Of a DNA stretch of 64,000 bases, positions 33,334 to 42,160 are shown one piece after another. A program made the translations under genes and the position numbers. Position 1 is the stretch's first letter. The number at the start of each line of letters is the position of its first letter. The stretch is from Dipteris shenzhenensis (taxonomy: Eukaryota > Polypodiophyta > Polypodiopsida > Gleicheniales). The stretch lies in NCBI GenBank assembly GCA_047967505.1, contig CM106540.1; one strand, given 5' to 3'. The notes below the pieces were generated by a model that made no database searches, had not been told where the DNA came from, and was given only the letters and a program-made list of their open reading frames with translations.

Positions 33334-33908
33334 CTACCTCTGAAGAGGCAGTTGAAACGCGCCTTGGATCTCATAGTAAACAGGACACCTGAAGATGAAA
33401 TGCTCCTCTGTCTCAACCTCCTGCATGTCACACAATGTGCATATGCGCCTCTCCTTGGGTAACCGCTCTGCTTGGCCGCTCTCAATACGAAGTCTGTGTG
33501 AAGAGACCCGGAACTGCCCAAGGGAGATCCTCGGTGAGTGGGGTAGGTGAATCTGCGTGTATCCTGTTGGATCAATGAAACCCTCCGCTGTGATATGTAG
33601 GAAGTGAACTCTATAGAAGCCCAGCTTCACTGGAAGATCACTCGGACCCAACCAAGTCCGGAATGTGTGTAGCTGTAGTAGATCCTCACAGATAACCTGG
33701 TGACCTCGTGTGATAGGAGGGGAGAGAAAGGAGCATCCATGCTACACTGAAAAGGAGGTAGTTTGTTCATGTGGAGCCCTAGTCCTATAAACCAACTCCC
33801 TATGCGTGCATTCAAACGCCTCTGATCCCCCCCTGCTGCAAGTGCCATAGAAGAGGACAGTGCTAGCCATGGTATCCTGCTACGTCCGGATGTGTAATCC
33901 CCATACAC
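33334..33908 (-). pseudogene. LINE C ORF2 C-terminal Cys-rich region
   Basis: Frames 33908-33627 and 33651-33334 give RIGSWFIGLGLHMNKLPPFQ, then LGQFRVSSHRLRIESGQAER, CTLCDMQEVETEEHFIFRCP and VYYEIQGAF. A C-x2-C...H...C zinc-binding pattern close to the RT end is common in alga and animal LINEs. One frameshift near 33640 separates the two pieces. Confidence 0.7.
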
Positions 33909-34008
33909 CCTGACTCGGTACAGATATGTAATGACCTAAAATGCAGCATCCAGCTGTAATGGGGTTGACCCAAACTCTGCTCGAATGATCTGGTGAGGAA
34001 CAGATGGC

Positions 34009-34720
34009 TCACCACGGATCATCCGTCATAACATGAGAACTTGTAGCCGCTCCACCCTGACCCACTCTATATCCGACAAATCTGGCCCCCCAGCATGGGC
34101 TGCCATACATCCCTGCAGGGTGGATCAAGAAGTCAAAAAGCAATCCTTTGGTCCGTGGATCCTGAAAATGAGAGCGGAAGCACTGTCTCTCTAGTCTAGC
34201 CAATGAAGCATATCCTCTGCTCAGGCGCGCCTGCATCGCGGGTCTCATGGTGAAGGTGGATCCAAAAAAGGCGACCCCCAGATAAGTGTATGATGAAACT
34301 ACCTCAACAAGGGACCCATCAAATGTAAAATGCTCATCGCGCATGACGACTCGAGATGTATTGAAGATCATAACCTTGGTTTTACCCAAGTTGACCTTCA
34401 AATCATGAGACTCACAAAAGGACTGTGGTACATCCAAGTGTCTCTAGAGCCCCTCTGCTGAGGAAGACAAGAGAGCCACGTCATCTACATAAGGTAATAC
34501 CCGGATTAGCGTGCCCGCTAGAGAGCAGCCTACCCCACCATGTGCCTTCATCACTGTCTCGAGCTCGTCGATGTAGAGACCAAACAAGGTAGGTGATAAT
34601 GGGCACCCTTGTTTGATCCCAATAGTGCTCATAATCTCGTCTGTCCATCCAGATCTTGTCCGGACTCACTCATAAAGTGCCATGACAGCCCAAATGATCT
34701 TCCTGGTCGTAACCCAGATC
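34009..34720 (-). pseudogene. LINE C RT, palm and thumb half
   Basis: The 34632-34444 frame has GIKQGCPLSPTLFGLYIDEL (motif B) and RVLPYVDDVALLSSS (catalytic YVDD). After a stop at about 34444, the 34437-34009 frame has KVNLGKTKVMIFNTSRVV, SSYTYLGVAF, LERQCFRSHFQDPRTKG and LFDFLIHPAGMYGSPCWG. The preceding half with motif A lies beyond the copia insertion at 39761 and above. Confidence 0.8.
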
Positions 34721-34725
34721 CTATA
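34721..34725. repeat. Copia target-site duplication CTATA (left)
   Basis: CTATA directly before the TGTTAG start; repeated at 39756-39760. Confidence 0.95.
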
Positions 34726-35420
34726 TGTTAGAGAATAGGAGGGAATGAATCACTGAAACCTCCACCCAAGATCTCTCCAACTCTTCCACACACACAACTC
34801 AGATAGATGATCACAGATGCAATAAACACTCACTCAGAGATAACTTAAACACAGAGAGAAAGAGTATATTCATCCACCGGAAGGTGGGCAGAAACTGGCT
34901 CCAAGGGAGCAATACAAAACTCAGCGAAGTGCTGGGGAAAACTGATGGAACTCTCTCTCACAAACTGAACCAGCTCTGAGTGCACAGCACAGCCTTGGAA
35001 GGAGGCTTTCAGTCTTGCACTGGATGCTGGAATGACTGAAGGAGTGGGCCTTTTATAGTCACTGGCCAGGCCCTTTGGGTTGACCGACCAACAGGGTCGG
35101 TACCCTGTCTGGTGGCCGACCAGATGGCCCTGGAAATCCGACCAGGGTTGGCCCTGGTCGGTGGCCCTGGTTGGGCCGATTTGGCCTGCCACAGGCCCCT
35201 ATTTAAGGGTGCCCTGTGCAGCCAGTCTATGCAGCTGCAGGCGCCTCCAAGTGAGGCCCAAGGCCCCCTGTTTCTCTGCTGTTGCAAGCAACAACCAGCC
35301 CGTGTGCTGGTTGCCTATGATGTCAGCCTGAGTCTCTCTCTTTCCCAGCCCTCCTACCTCTCACTCCCCCTTGTCCCCTCAAATCGGGGGCTCACAGGTG
35401 GGCACAGTGAGTTTCTCACA
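34726..35420 (-). mobile_element. Copia 3' LTR, 695 bp
   Basis: Plus-strand ends TGTTAGAGAAT and GTTTCTCACA; the second differs by one base from the 5' LTR copy (TCTAACA). It contains a minus-strand CTATAAAAGG box at 35049-35058 and GGTCGG/CCGACC-rich DNA. The minus-strand start resembles that of the solo LTR at 55576. Confidence 0.9.
35049..35058 (-). promoter_or_regulatory. TATA box of copia 3' LTR
   Basis: CTATAAAAGG on the minus strand. The matching position is deleted from the 5' LTR (39499-39755), which should therefore lack the promoter core. Confidence 0.6.
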
Positions 35421-35429
35421 CCCCCCCTC
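35421..35429 (-). other. Copia polypurine tract
   Basis: GAGGGGGGG on the minus strand, directly before the 3' LTR. Confidence 0.85.
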
Positions 35430-35433
35430 AATG

Positions 35434-36081
35434 TCACAACTGTGGGCCAATCCCCATGCGTTTGATGAGGTGCTCCATCTGTTCTCGAGGGAGTGCCTTT
35501 GTGAAGAGGTCGGACAAGTTGTCGGCGGTCGGGCAGTAGATAAGCTCGATCACGTCCTCGATGATGAGCTCTCGAACAAAGTGGTAATGAACTTCGATGT
35601 GCTTGATCCGCGCATGGTACACTGGATTCTTGGCAATGGCTATACAACTCTGATTGTCGCACATCAGCACTGTTGCATTCTCCTGGCACACGTCCATGTC
35701 CTACAGAATCCACCTCAACCACAGAGTCTCACAAGTTGCTGTACACGCAGCTCTGTACTCTGCCTCTGTAGATGAAAGGGCCACTGTGGGTTGCTTCTTA
35801 CTCAACCAAGAGATGGCACCAGATGCAAGTAAGAAACAATACCCTGTTGTCGATCTTCTGGTGTCAGCATCACCCACCCAATCACTATCACAGAACCCGC
35901 CTAGTTCGATGCCTTTGGTGTAGGTGATCCCATAGGTGCAAGTACCCTTTAGATACCTCAGCACCCGTAAACCTGCATCCCAATGACTCTTCTTGGGAGA
36001 AACAGAGAACTGGCATAATAGCCCGACTACATAACAAATATCAGGTCGAGTATTGGTAAGGTAAAGCAAACTTCCTACCAA
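35434..36081 (-). pseudogene. Copia RNase H
   Basis: The frame 36081-35701 has SLLYLTNTRPDICYVVGLLC, GFCDSDWVGDADTRRSTTGY and AISWLSKKQPTVALSSTEAE. A stop at 35701 separates it from 35697-35434, which has VLMCDNQSCIAIAKNPVYHA, RIKHIEVHYHFVREL and LSDLFTKALPREQMEHLIKR. Apart from the stop the catalytic Asp and Glu residues are present. RNase H would remove the RNA strand during reverse transcription. Confidence 0.85.
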
Positions 36082-36084
36082 TCG

Positions 36085-36739
36085 TCAGTACAAGGGAGTA
36101 TCGACCGGCTGAGATGTGTCGTGAACACTTAGCTTGAGCCCGACCTCCATGGGAGTTACTGCTGTCGTGCAATCCTCCATCTGAAATCTCTTCAGAAGTT
36201 CTCTGCAATCTTTCTCCTGTGAAATGAAGATCATGTCTTTGGCTTGCTTTACTTCAATCCCAAGGAAGTAATGTAATAACCCAAGGTCAGTCATCTCAAA
36301 CTCAGACATGAGTAGCTCCTTGACCTATGAAATCTTCTTGACATGATCACCTGTCAAGATAAGATCATCAACATAGAGGATGAGTACCAGTCGCAATCCC
36401 TTCTCAATGAACAAGTAAATGTTTGCCTCAGAAGGACTCCGACTTAGCCCTATCTTCTGAAAGAATACATCAATTCTTTGGTACCAAGCTCTGGGGGCCT
36501 GTTTCAGCCCGTATAACGCCTTCTTCAACCTGCAGACCTTTAATGGGGACCCTGGATCTTGAAAGCCTGTCCATGCCTTCAGTTTGAGCAAAACCTTTGA
36601 CCACTAACCTTGCTTTATACTTATCCAAGCTGCCGTCTGATTTGTATTTAAGTTTGTATACCCACTTAGTGCCGATGACTTTCCGTCGCGGGGGCCTGGC
36701 CACTAAGTCCCAGGTATTGTTCTTCAGGATAGCATCCAT
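36085..36739 (-). pseudogene. Copia RT with internal deletion
   Basis: The N-terminal piece (36739-36470 frame) has NNTWDLVARPPRRKVIGTKW and KARLVVKGFAQTEGMD. It then jumps in another frame to GSPLKVCRLKKALYGLKQAP and ILYVDDLILTGDH (YVDD present). The segment in between, which in copia RTs holds the YDETFAPV box and the first catalytic Asp (QLDVK.AFL), is missing near 36570. A stop at about 36327 precedes the 36309-36085 piece (LHYFLGIEVKQA). The RT is inactive. Confidence 0.85.
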
Positions 36740-36745
36740 CTCTGC

Positions 36746-37211
36746 CTACATGGCAGCCTGCCATTCTGGATTGTCCTTCGCCTCCTCGAAGGTCCTTGGC
36801 TCGTCAAGCTGAGCCACCAACGCAAAATTCACGGATGGGGTCTTTTGAAGACGTTGGGACCAATGCAATCCGGAACGGCTACTCTCAGGTAATTCGGTGA
36901 CCCGAGACTCTTCCAATGTCCTTAGGTACCATTGGGGCAACCTCTTCTGCTTCTCAATGGGAGGAGGAACTGGAACTTCTTCTGGAATATCCTGTTCTTC
37001 CTGAGTATCTTGTGGAACATCAGCTTCTGATTTTGCCACCTCTTGGATAGTCAACCTGGGGCGGGGTGGGTTCGGGGGTTGAACAATCTCCTCCTTCTCA
37101 ATTTAAAGCTCCTCTTGGGGTTCAAGTTCCTTTTTCTCGAAGATAACATCTCGACTGATAAGGATCTGCTTCTTTACTGGGTCGAAGAGTCAATAGGCCT
37201 TGGATTCTTCG
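36746..37211 (-). pseudogene. Copia integrase-RT linker
   Basis: An acidic, Pro-rich frame (37054-36746) with EEQDIPEEVPVPPPIEKQKR, followed by DEPRTFEEAKDNPEWQAAM, the usual lead into copia RT. The piece from 37211 to 37054 is out of frame and holds the integrase end. Confidence 0.65.
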
Positions 37212-38015
37212 CTATACCCAACAAAGATACATTTTCTGCTTCGGGAATCTCCTGTCTTCCTTGTGCACATGCACCCATGTGTTAGAACCAAAAATGCGAA
37301 GATGAGTGATAGAGGGCTTCTTACCATAAAATGCCTCATATGGAGTCTTGTCCTTGACGGCCTTCGTCTTGGTCCTGTTAAGAATGTGTACGGCTATATT
37401 GATAGCTTCACTCCAATAGGCTTTAGAAAGGTTCCTCCCTCCGAGCATAGCAAGCCATGTCTCTGTGGTGGTTCTATGCTTCCTCTCGACTACCCCGTTT
37501 TGCTGAGAAGTATGTGCTGTGGTGAGTTGTCGCTTGATCCCATGCTTGCGACAAAATGTGTTGAACTCATTTGAGGTGAATTCTCCCCCCCTGTCTATGC
37601 GGAATGTCTTGACATCCTCCCCTGTCTCCTTTTCAACTCTCGCCTTCCAGTCCTTGAACTTCTCGAAAGCCTGAGACTTTTTAGCCAAACAATATACCCA
37701 GGTCATTCTACTGAAATCATCCACAAAGAGAAGTGAGTACCCAGATCCTGCCCATGATGCTGTAGACATTGGGCCACAAATGTCGGCGTGAACCAACTCA
37801 AGTGGTTTGCTGGCCCGAAACGAGGCCTCTTGTGGGAACTTATCCCTGTGCTGCTTGCCTTCTAGACAAGCCCTACAGACATCATCCTTGCCTCTAATTG
37901 GTGGAAGTCCATCCACCATCTTCGACTTTGACATTTCAGCCAAGATTCCATAGCTGACATGACCGAAGCGCTCATGCCAAAGTTTGGACTTCCCGTTGTC
38001 TTCATGAACCAACAT
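37212..38015 (-). CDS. Copia integrase (open fragment)
   Basis: A 267-residue open frame. The GAG-pre-integrase zinc domain (LWHERFGHVSYGILAEMSKS ... CRACLEGKQHR) is followed by the catalytic core: first Asp in LVHADICGPM, second in FRIDRGGEFTSNEF, Glu in QQNGVVERKHRT. All three catalytic residues are present. After YGKKPSITHLRIFGSNTWVH it runs to a stop at 37212. The piece could fold, but the polyprotein around it is broken. Confidence 0.85.
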   Translation of the reverse strand: MLVHEDNGKSKLWHERFGHVSYGILAEMSKSKMVDGLPPIRGKDDVCRACLEGKQHRDKFPQEASFRASKPLELVHADICGPMSTASWAGSGYSLLFVDDFSRMTWVYCLAKKSQAFEKFKDWKARVEKETGEDVKTFRIDRGGEFTSNEFNTFCRKHGIKRQLTTAHTSQQNGVVERKHRTTTETWLAMLGGRNLSKAYWSEAINIAVHILNRTKTKAVKDKTPYEAFYGKKPSITHLRIFGSNTWVHVHKEDRRFPKQKMYLCWV

Positions 38016-38048
38016 TGCACTGAGACGGTACAGTCCGTTCTCTTCAAC

Positions 38049-38633
38049 TCATTGAGCCACCATCTGTCCATTTGCTTTGGATGTCACGGTGACCTTGCCA
38101 TCTTGAAAGAGAACTGCCATGTTGTTTTTGTCCATCTGACTTACAGACAGTAAATTCTTGCAAAGGTTGGGTACATAAAGTACTCCAGAGATATTCTTCT
38201 CCTCACCCGCGGTTGTAATGAAAGGAATGCTACCGATGCCCTTCACTGGACACGTCTGGCTATCCCCGACAGAAACTTTGGAATCCGGATCTGTACTTTC
38301 CATGGTTTTGAACCAAGTCCTTATGTTGGACATGTGCTTGGAAGCACCGCTGTCAACATACCAACCCTCTTTACCTTCACTGACTGCATATGCTGAACAA
38401 TGTTCACTGATTAAAAACAACTGTCCAGTCGTCACATTGGCAGAATCATTCTTAGGCTCTTCTTTGTTCTTGGCTTCTCTCTTCCGCTTCTGATCTGCCT
38501 TCTTCTTTCGGTATTCTTTGGCGGAGTGGCCAAGCTTTTCACAGTAATAGCACTTCATTTTCTTCTTGCGGTCAGCGTCCTCTGACTCCTTGGACTCCTT
38601 TGGCTTGCCTTTTCCAGGCTTGTCTTTGGCCAC
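38049..38633 (-). pseudogene. Copia gag zinc knuckle and protease
   Basis: Lys-rich start, then a zinc knuckle CYYCEKLGHSAKEY in which the fourth ligand, normally Cys, is Tyr. The protease motif is WYVDSGASKHMS (D-S-G-A) near 38360. VSVGDSQTCPVKGIGSI and NLLSVSQMDKNNMAVLFQDG are the usual downstream parts. The frame overlaps poorly with gag upstream, which ends at a stop at 38682. Confidence 0.8.
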
Positions 38634-38681
38634 TAATGCCTTCTCATCGGTTTGCGTAAAGAGTTTCTCTCAAGCCTCCTC

Positions 38682-39377
38682 CTAAAGCAGGAGTAGGCCA
38701 AGCTCCTCAAAGGTGATTGGCTTAGTCCGTTGACCCGCAGTGACCGTAGCCACAAAACTTTTGAAACTCAGTGACAACTTGTGGAGTGTGAGCAACGCCA
38801 ATTGACTCGTGTCCATTTTCTGACCAACTGCTGCGAGCTGGTCCCACACGACTTTCACCTTTGTCAGATGATCATGCACACTATCACCCTCATTCATATC
38901 AAGATTATAAAGCTGATGCTGAAGAGTAATGATACGGACTGTATTATCGGTTTCATACAGCTCCTTCAATATGGCCCACGCCTCTGAAGACGTCTCTGCC
39001 AACTGGATATGAGGAATCACAACATCTGCTATCGTGCCAATAAGTATTGCGAAGGCTTGAGCATCCCTCTCCTCCCATGCACTGAGTTCATCCGCATCTG
39101 CTTCAACTAGAACTTCACCTCTTTTGTCCACAATGTCCTCTGGCTTCTCCTCGGTCCCAATCACTATCTTCCACAGCTTCCGTGCCAACAGATGGCTTCG
39201 AATCTTGACTTTCCAGATTGGATAGTTCATCCAATCGAGCTTTCCAGCTTCACCAATATTGGGAATAAATGAAGAAGCAAGATGACTGGAGAAGGAGGAA
39301 GGACGAGCAATGGATGTAGAGGCGTCTGAACGCTGATCCATGTCGGTGAATAGCAAACTGAAAAACTGAAGCAACAA
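38682..39377 (-). pseudogene. Copia gag N-terminal domain
   Basis: A 231-residue frame with UBN2/DUF4219-like copia Gag: LDWMNYPIWKVKIRSHLLAR, DAQAFAILIGTIADVVIPHI, SSEAWAILKELYETDN, LQHQLYNLDMNEGDSVHDHL and VKVVWDQLAAVGQKM. The likely true start is the ATG of MDQRSDAST at about 39341. It ends LGLLLL then a stop, where intact relatives continue into the zinc knuckle. Confidence 0.8.
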
Positions 39378-39486
39378 AGATGCACTGACCTCCCGTGCTA
39401 GCCTCAGCTGAAAACAGAATCACCTTTCTGCCAAGGGACTCCTTCCTTCAGAGAATGCTTTGATGAAGAAGGGTTGAGAGCCTATG

Positions 39487-39498
39487 GCTCTGATACCA
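39487..39498 (-). other. Copia primer-binding site (initiator Met tRNA)
   Basis: TGGTATCAGAGC on the minus strand immediately after the 5' LTR, the standard complement of the plant initiator Met tRNA 3' end. Confidence 0.95.
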
Positions 39499-39755
39499 TG
39501 TTAGAGAATAGGAGGGAATGAATCACTCAAACCTCCACCCAAGATCTCTCCAACTCTTCCACACACACAACTCAGATAGATGATCACAGATGCAATAAAC
39601 ACTCACTCAGAGATAACTTAAACGCAGAGAGAAAGAGTATATTCATCCACCGGAAGGTGGGCAGAAACTTCTCTCTCTTCCCCAGCCCTCCTACCTCTCA
39701 CTGCCCCTTGTCCCCCAATCGGGGGCTCACAGGTGGGCACAGTGAGTTTCTAACA
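39499..39755 (-). mobile_element. Copia 5' LTR, 257 bp, internally deleted
   Basis: Ends match the 3' LTR, but about 438 bp present at roughly 34897-35335 of the 3' LTR are missing. The lost part includes the TATA box. The remaining sequence differs from the 3' LTR at a few positions. Confidence 0.9.
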
Positions 39756-39760
39756 CTATA
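39756..39760. repeat. Copia target-site duplication CTATA (right)
   Basis: CTATA directly after the TCTAACA end of the element; matches 34721-34725. Confidence 0.95.
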
Positions 39761-40219
39761 TGCGTCGTATGAGGCAGGCTCTCGAAACGGTGTCAAATGC
39801 CTTGCGGAAATCCACAAACAACAGTAAACCCTCTACTTCTGTGCCCTCGCCTCCTCGATGATACATCTGAGCGCGAGAATGTGGTCCATGGTCCCATGAT
39901 CCCACCTGAAACCGGCCTATCCCATTGCTCTGAGTCCTCGACACTCCGCAAATCTACTGACCTCATAATCAAGCACTGATGCATAAACCTTGGACATGAC
40001 ATGTCCAATCATAATGGTCCTATAGTTCTCCAGGTTCATGGGATCCCCTGCCCTGTGGATGGGTGAGATAGTGTTGATGGTCCAGGTGCATGGAAACCCC
40101 AAGCAAACGGCTTCATTAAATAGCTTGGCTAAGATTGGGGCTAGGAGGTTCATCCCATATGCAATAAACTCAGTGTATAGTCCCTCATGATCCTTCGCTC
40201 GGCCATTATGAAGTTTCAT
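39761..40219 (-). pseudogene. LINE C RT, fingers half
   Basis: KLHNGRAKDHEGLYTEFIAY, FPCTWTINTISPIHRAGDPM and NLENYRTIMIGHVMSKVYAS lead to LLLFVDFRKAFDTVSRACL (motif A Asp) in the frame 39944-39756. A shift lies near 39930. The palm resumes at 34720 beyond the copia insertion. Confidence 0.75.
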
Positions 40220-40674
40220 TACGGCATCCTTTACCCCCCCTAGTGAAGAGGGTGCAAGATGTGGGGTGTGGCATGTGTGATAGATTAGGGGCTAGCTGAT
40301 TTAGGATATCATAGAGCGTGCGTGCATAATCACATCACACCTGAGTGTCAGTGAGTGGTGGGGGGGACCATCCCTCAAGAAATCTCCGCCAAAAGAGTTG
40401 TTACTGAACAGAATGTTCAGTAGCTCCTCCTCGTTCCGACGCACGAAGTCAAGTTTCTTCCTGCGTATCAGACAGTAGTACTCGCGTAGCGTCTCTGGTT
40501 CGCTCGAAAGGCTGTTTTTTATTTCGAATCTGAGTTGATGGCGTAAAGCCTTACACTCATCATCGTACCAGCTATTACAGGGTACGGTTCCACGAGGTGG
40601 TGGGTGGGTGGTGTGGAGAAAGGCATGAAGAGCGGCCTTGTGTAGTGAGCGAGTGATTAGGACAGCACGGTCTT
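40220..40674 (-). other. LINE C endonuclease-RT linker
   Basis: Position in ORF2 between endonuclease and RT. Broken frames only; no separate feature seen. Confidence 0.5.
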
Positions 40675-41682
40675 CTAGTAAAGGTATAAAGTCAATGTAT
40701 GCGAGAAGTATGTACAGACGGCCAGAGTAAATAGGTGAGTGATTGTGCGATCAAAGCGTATATCATGGTAAGTGGAGTAAGAGCTCAATGGGGTAGAAAG
40801 TGATGTGCGGCGAGGGGTAGAAATGCTAAAGAAAAGATCGGTATGGTCAGCCCCTGGAGGGAGAGGTGCTACGGTAAAGTCAGTGATGCAAGATGTGAAG
40901 ACAGGGGATCCCATGATATAGTCCACAAGACTGAAGCCTCCCCCATGTGGAAAGCAAGTGAAGCCACCTAAAGCAGGCCATCTGTCAAGACCATTATAGA
41001 TAATGAGATCATGCATCCTGCCAAGGTCTAATAGAGCCTGCCCATAGGATGTGAACGGTCCTCGTCTGTCAGCCGAAACTCGTAGCAGACCTGCCTCCTC
41101 AAGGTCAATGTCTAGCAATAGAGTGGAATCATCCCTGAAGTCGAGGAGTGGTCCCTGACGAGCGCCTATTCTCGCGTTGAAGTCCCCAACTAGGAGGACT
41201 TCCCCGTGGCTAGAGAAGTCAACGATGGACTGATAAAGGAAAGGACAGCAAATGGGGATGTCTCATCCTCCCCTCGAATATCTTTGACAAAGCGGGAGGT
41301 CTCGGGGGAAAGTAGCAAACTACGATAAACAAATCTCGGCTATCCATGTGCCGGGTCCGAATCCAGAGAAACTTGGAGTGTGAATCTCTCTGCTCCACTA
41401 AGATGGTCCCCAAAAGTATGGATCTGTAAAGGACTGCGACTCCTCTTGATCCTCGAACCCCTCCTGTATCCCTTGTCTCATCTCTGTAGGCAAACTCCCA
41501 TGTATACCCGCTGACTGTCGATAGTGGGCGCTCTGGACTCTGATGTGTCTCTGTGTAAAAAACTATGTCATGACCTATATAGGATTCCGAGAAGTTCCCT
41601 GGTTCTGACCATAAGGTACCATTACAGTTCCACATGGTACAGGATAGGATCTCGGATGTCTGGGTCTCATAGACCCCGTCCC
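40675..41682 (-). pseudogene. LINE C APE-type endonuclease
   Basis: N-terminus MWNCNGTLWSEPGNFSESYI, then DIVFYTETHQSPERPLSTVS with the catalytic Glu, GVRGSRGVAVLYR and VCYFPP in the 41767-41219 frame (its first residues come from the gypsy LTR). After shifts, the DFNAR segment at about 41180 is followed by HDLIIYNGLDRWPALGGF, FSLVDYIMGSP and PPGADHTDLFF, the DH at the C-terminus. It is the least damaged endonuclease of the window. Confidence 0.8.
41678..41682. repeat. Chromovirus target duplication GTCCC (left)
   Basis: GTCCC directly before the LTR start at 41683; repeated at 48143-48147. Confidence 0.95.
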
Positions 41683-42147
41683 TGTCAACTGACTTCTCTT
41701 TTCTCTCTTCTATTTCACTGATCACGGGAGTAGCACCATAAATTATCCACCCAGCCAATTCTATCAAGGCTTCCCAGCTTGGGAGAGAGAGCTATATCAA
41801 AATCACGTAATTTTTCAATTCTTCATTCTCTCACAAGCCTTGACAGACCCCAATTCCCTAGATAGATCTAGATGCCACATGTCATCCATATAGGGCCTTT
41901 CTAATGCAACATTTCACCCCTCTCTTGGGATGCATTTAATTCCTTGCCCCTAGGCACATTCTTTGCACTAGGCCCTTGGTCTCAGATCTATCTAGTCCGG
42001 TGCTATCAGCCCTCACCTAGGACCTTGACATTAATCCCTCCCGATCATTTACATAAAGCGCAAACACATACATTACAAAGATAGATCCTATAAGGGAAAT
42101 GTCGACTGATTCTTCCGAGGTCATGCTACCTCGGCTAGAGCGTAACA
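41683..42147 (-). mobile_element. Chromovirus 3' LTR, 465 bp
   Basis: Minus-strand TGTTACGCTC start and GTCAGTTGACA end. Near the start lies a perfect 7-bp inverted repeat CCGAGGT..ACCTCGG (42115-42134). I found no difference from 47678-48142. Confidence 0.95.
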
Positions 42148-42160
42148 TTCCTTCCCTCTT
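42148..42160 (-). other. Chromovirus polypurine tract
   Basis: AAGAGGGAAGGAA on the minus strand, directly before the 3' LTR; the Gag-Pol stop codon overlaps its first base. Confidence 0.85.

Larger units (their letters stand above)
34726..39755 (-). mobile_element. Ty1/copia retrotransposon in LINE C RT
   Basis: LTRs at 34726-35420 and 39499-39755, perfect 5-bp target duplication, initiator-Met primer site, polypurine tract, and Gag, protease, integrase, RT, RNase H in Ty1/copia order on the minus strand. Coding parts contain stops and an RT deletion, and the 5' LTR has lost its TATA region. The shared LTR parts differ at only a handful of positions, so insertion is fairly recent but older than the chromovirus. 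Confidence 0.95.
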
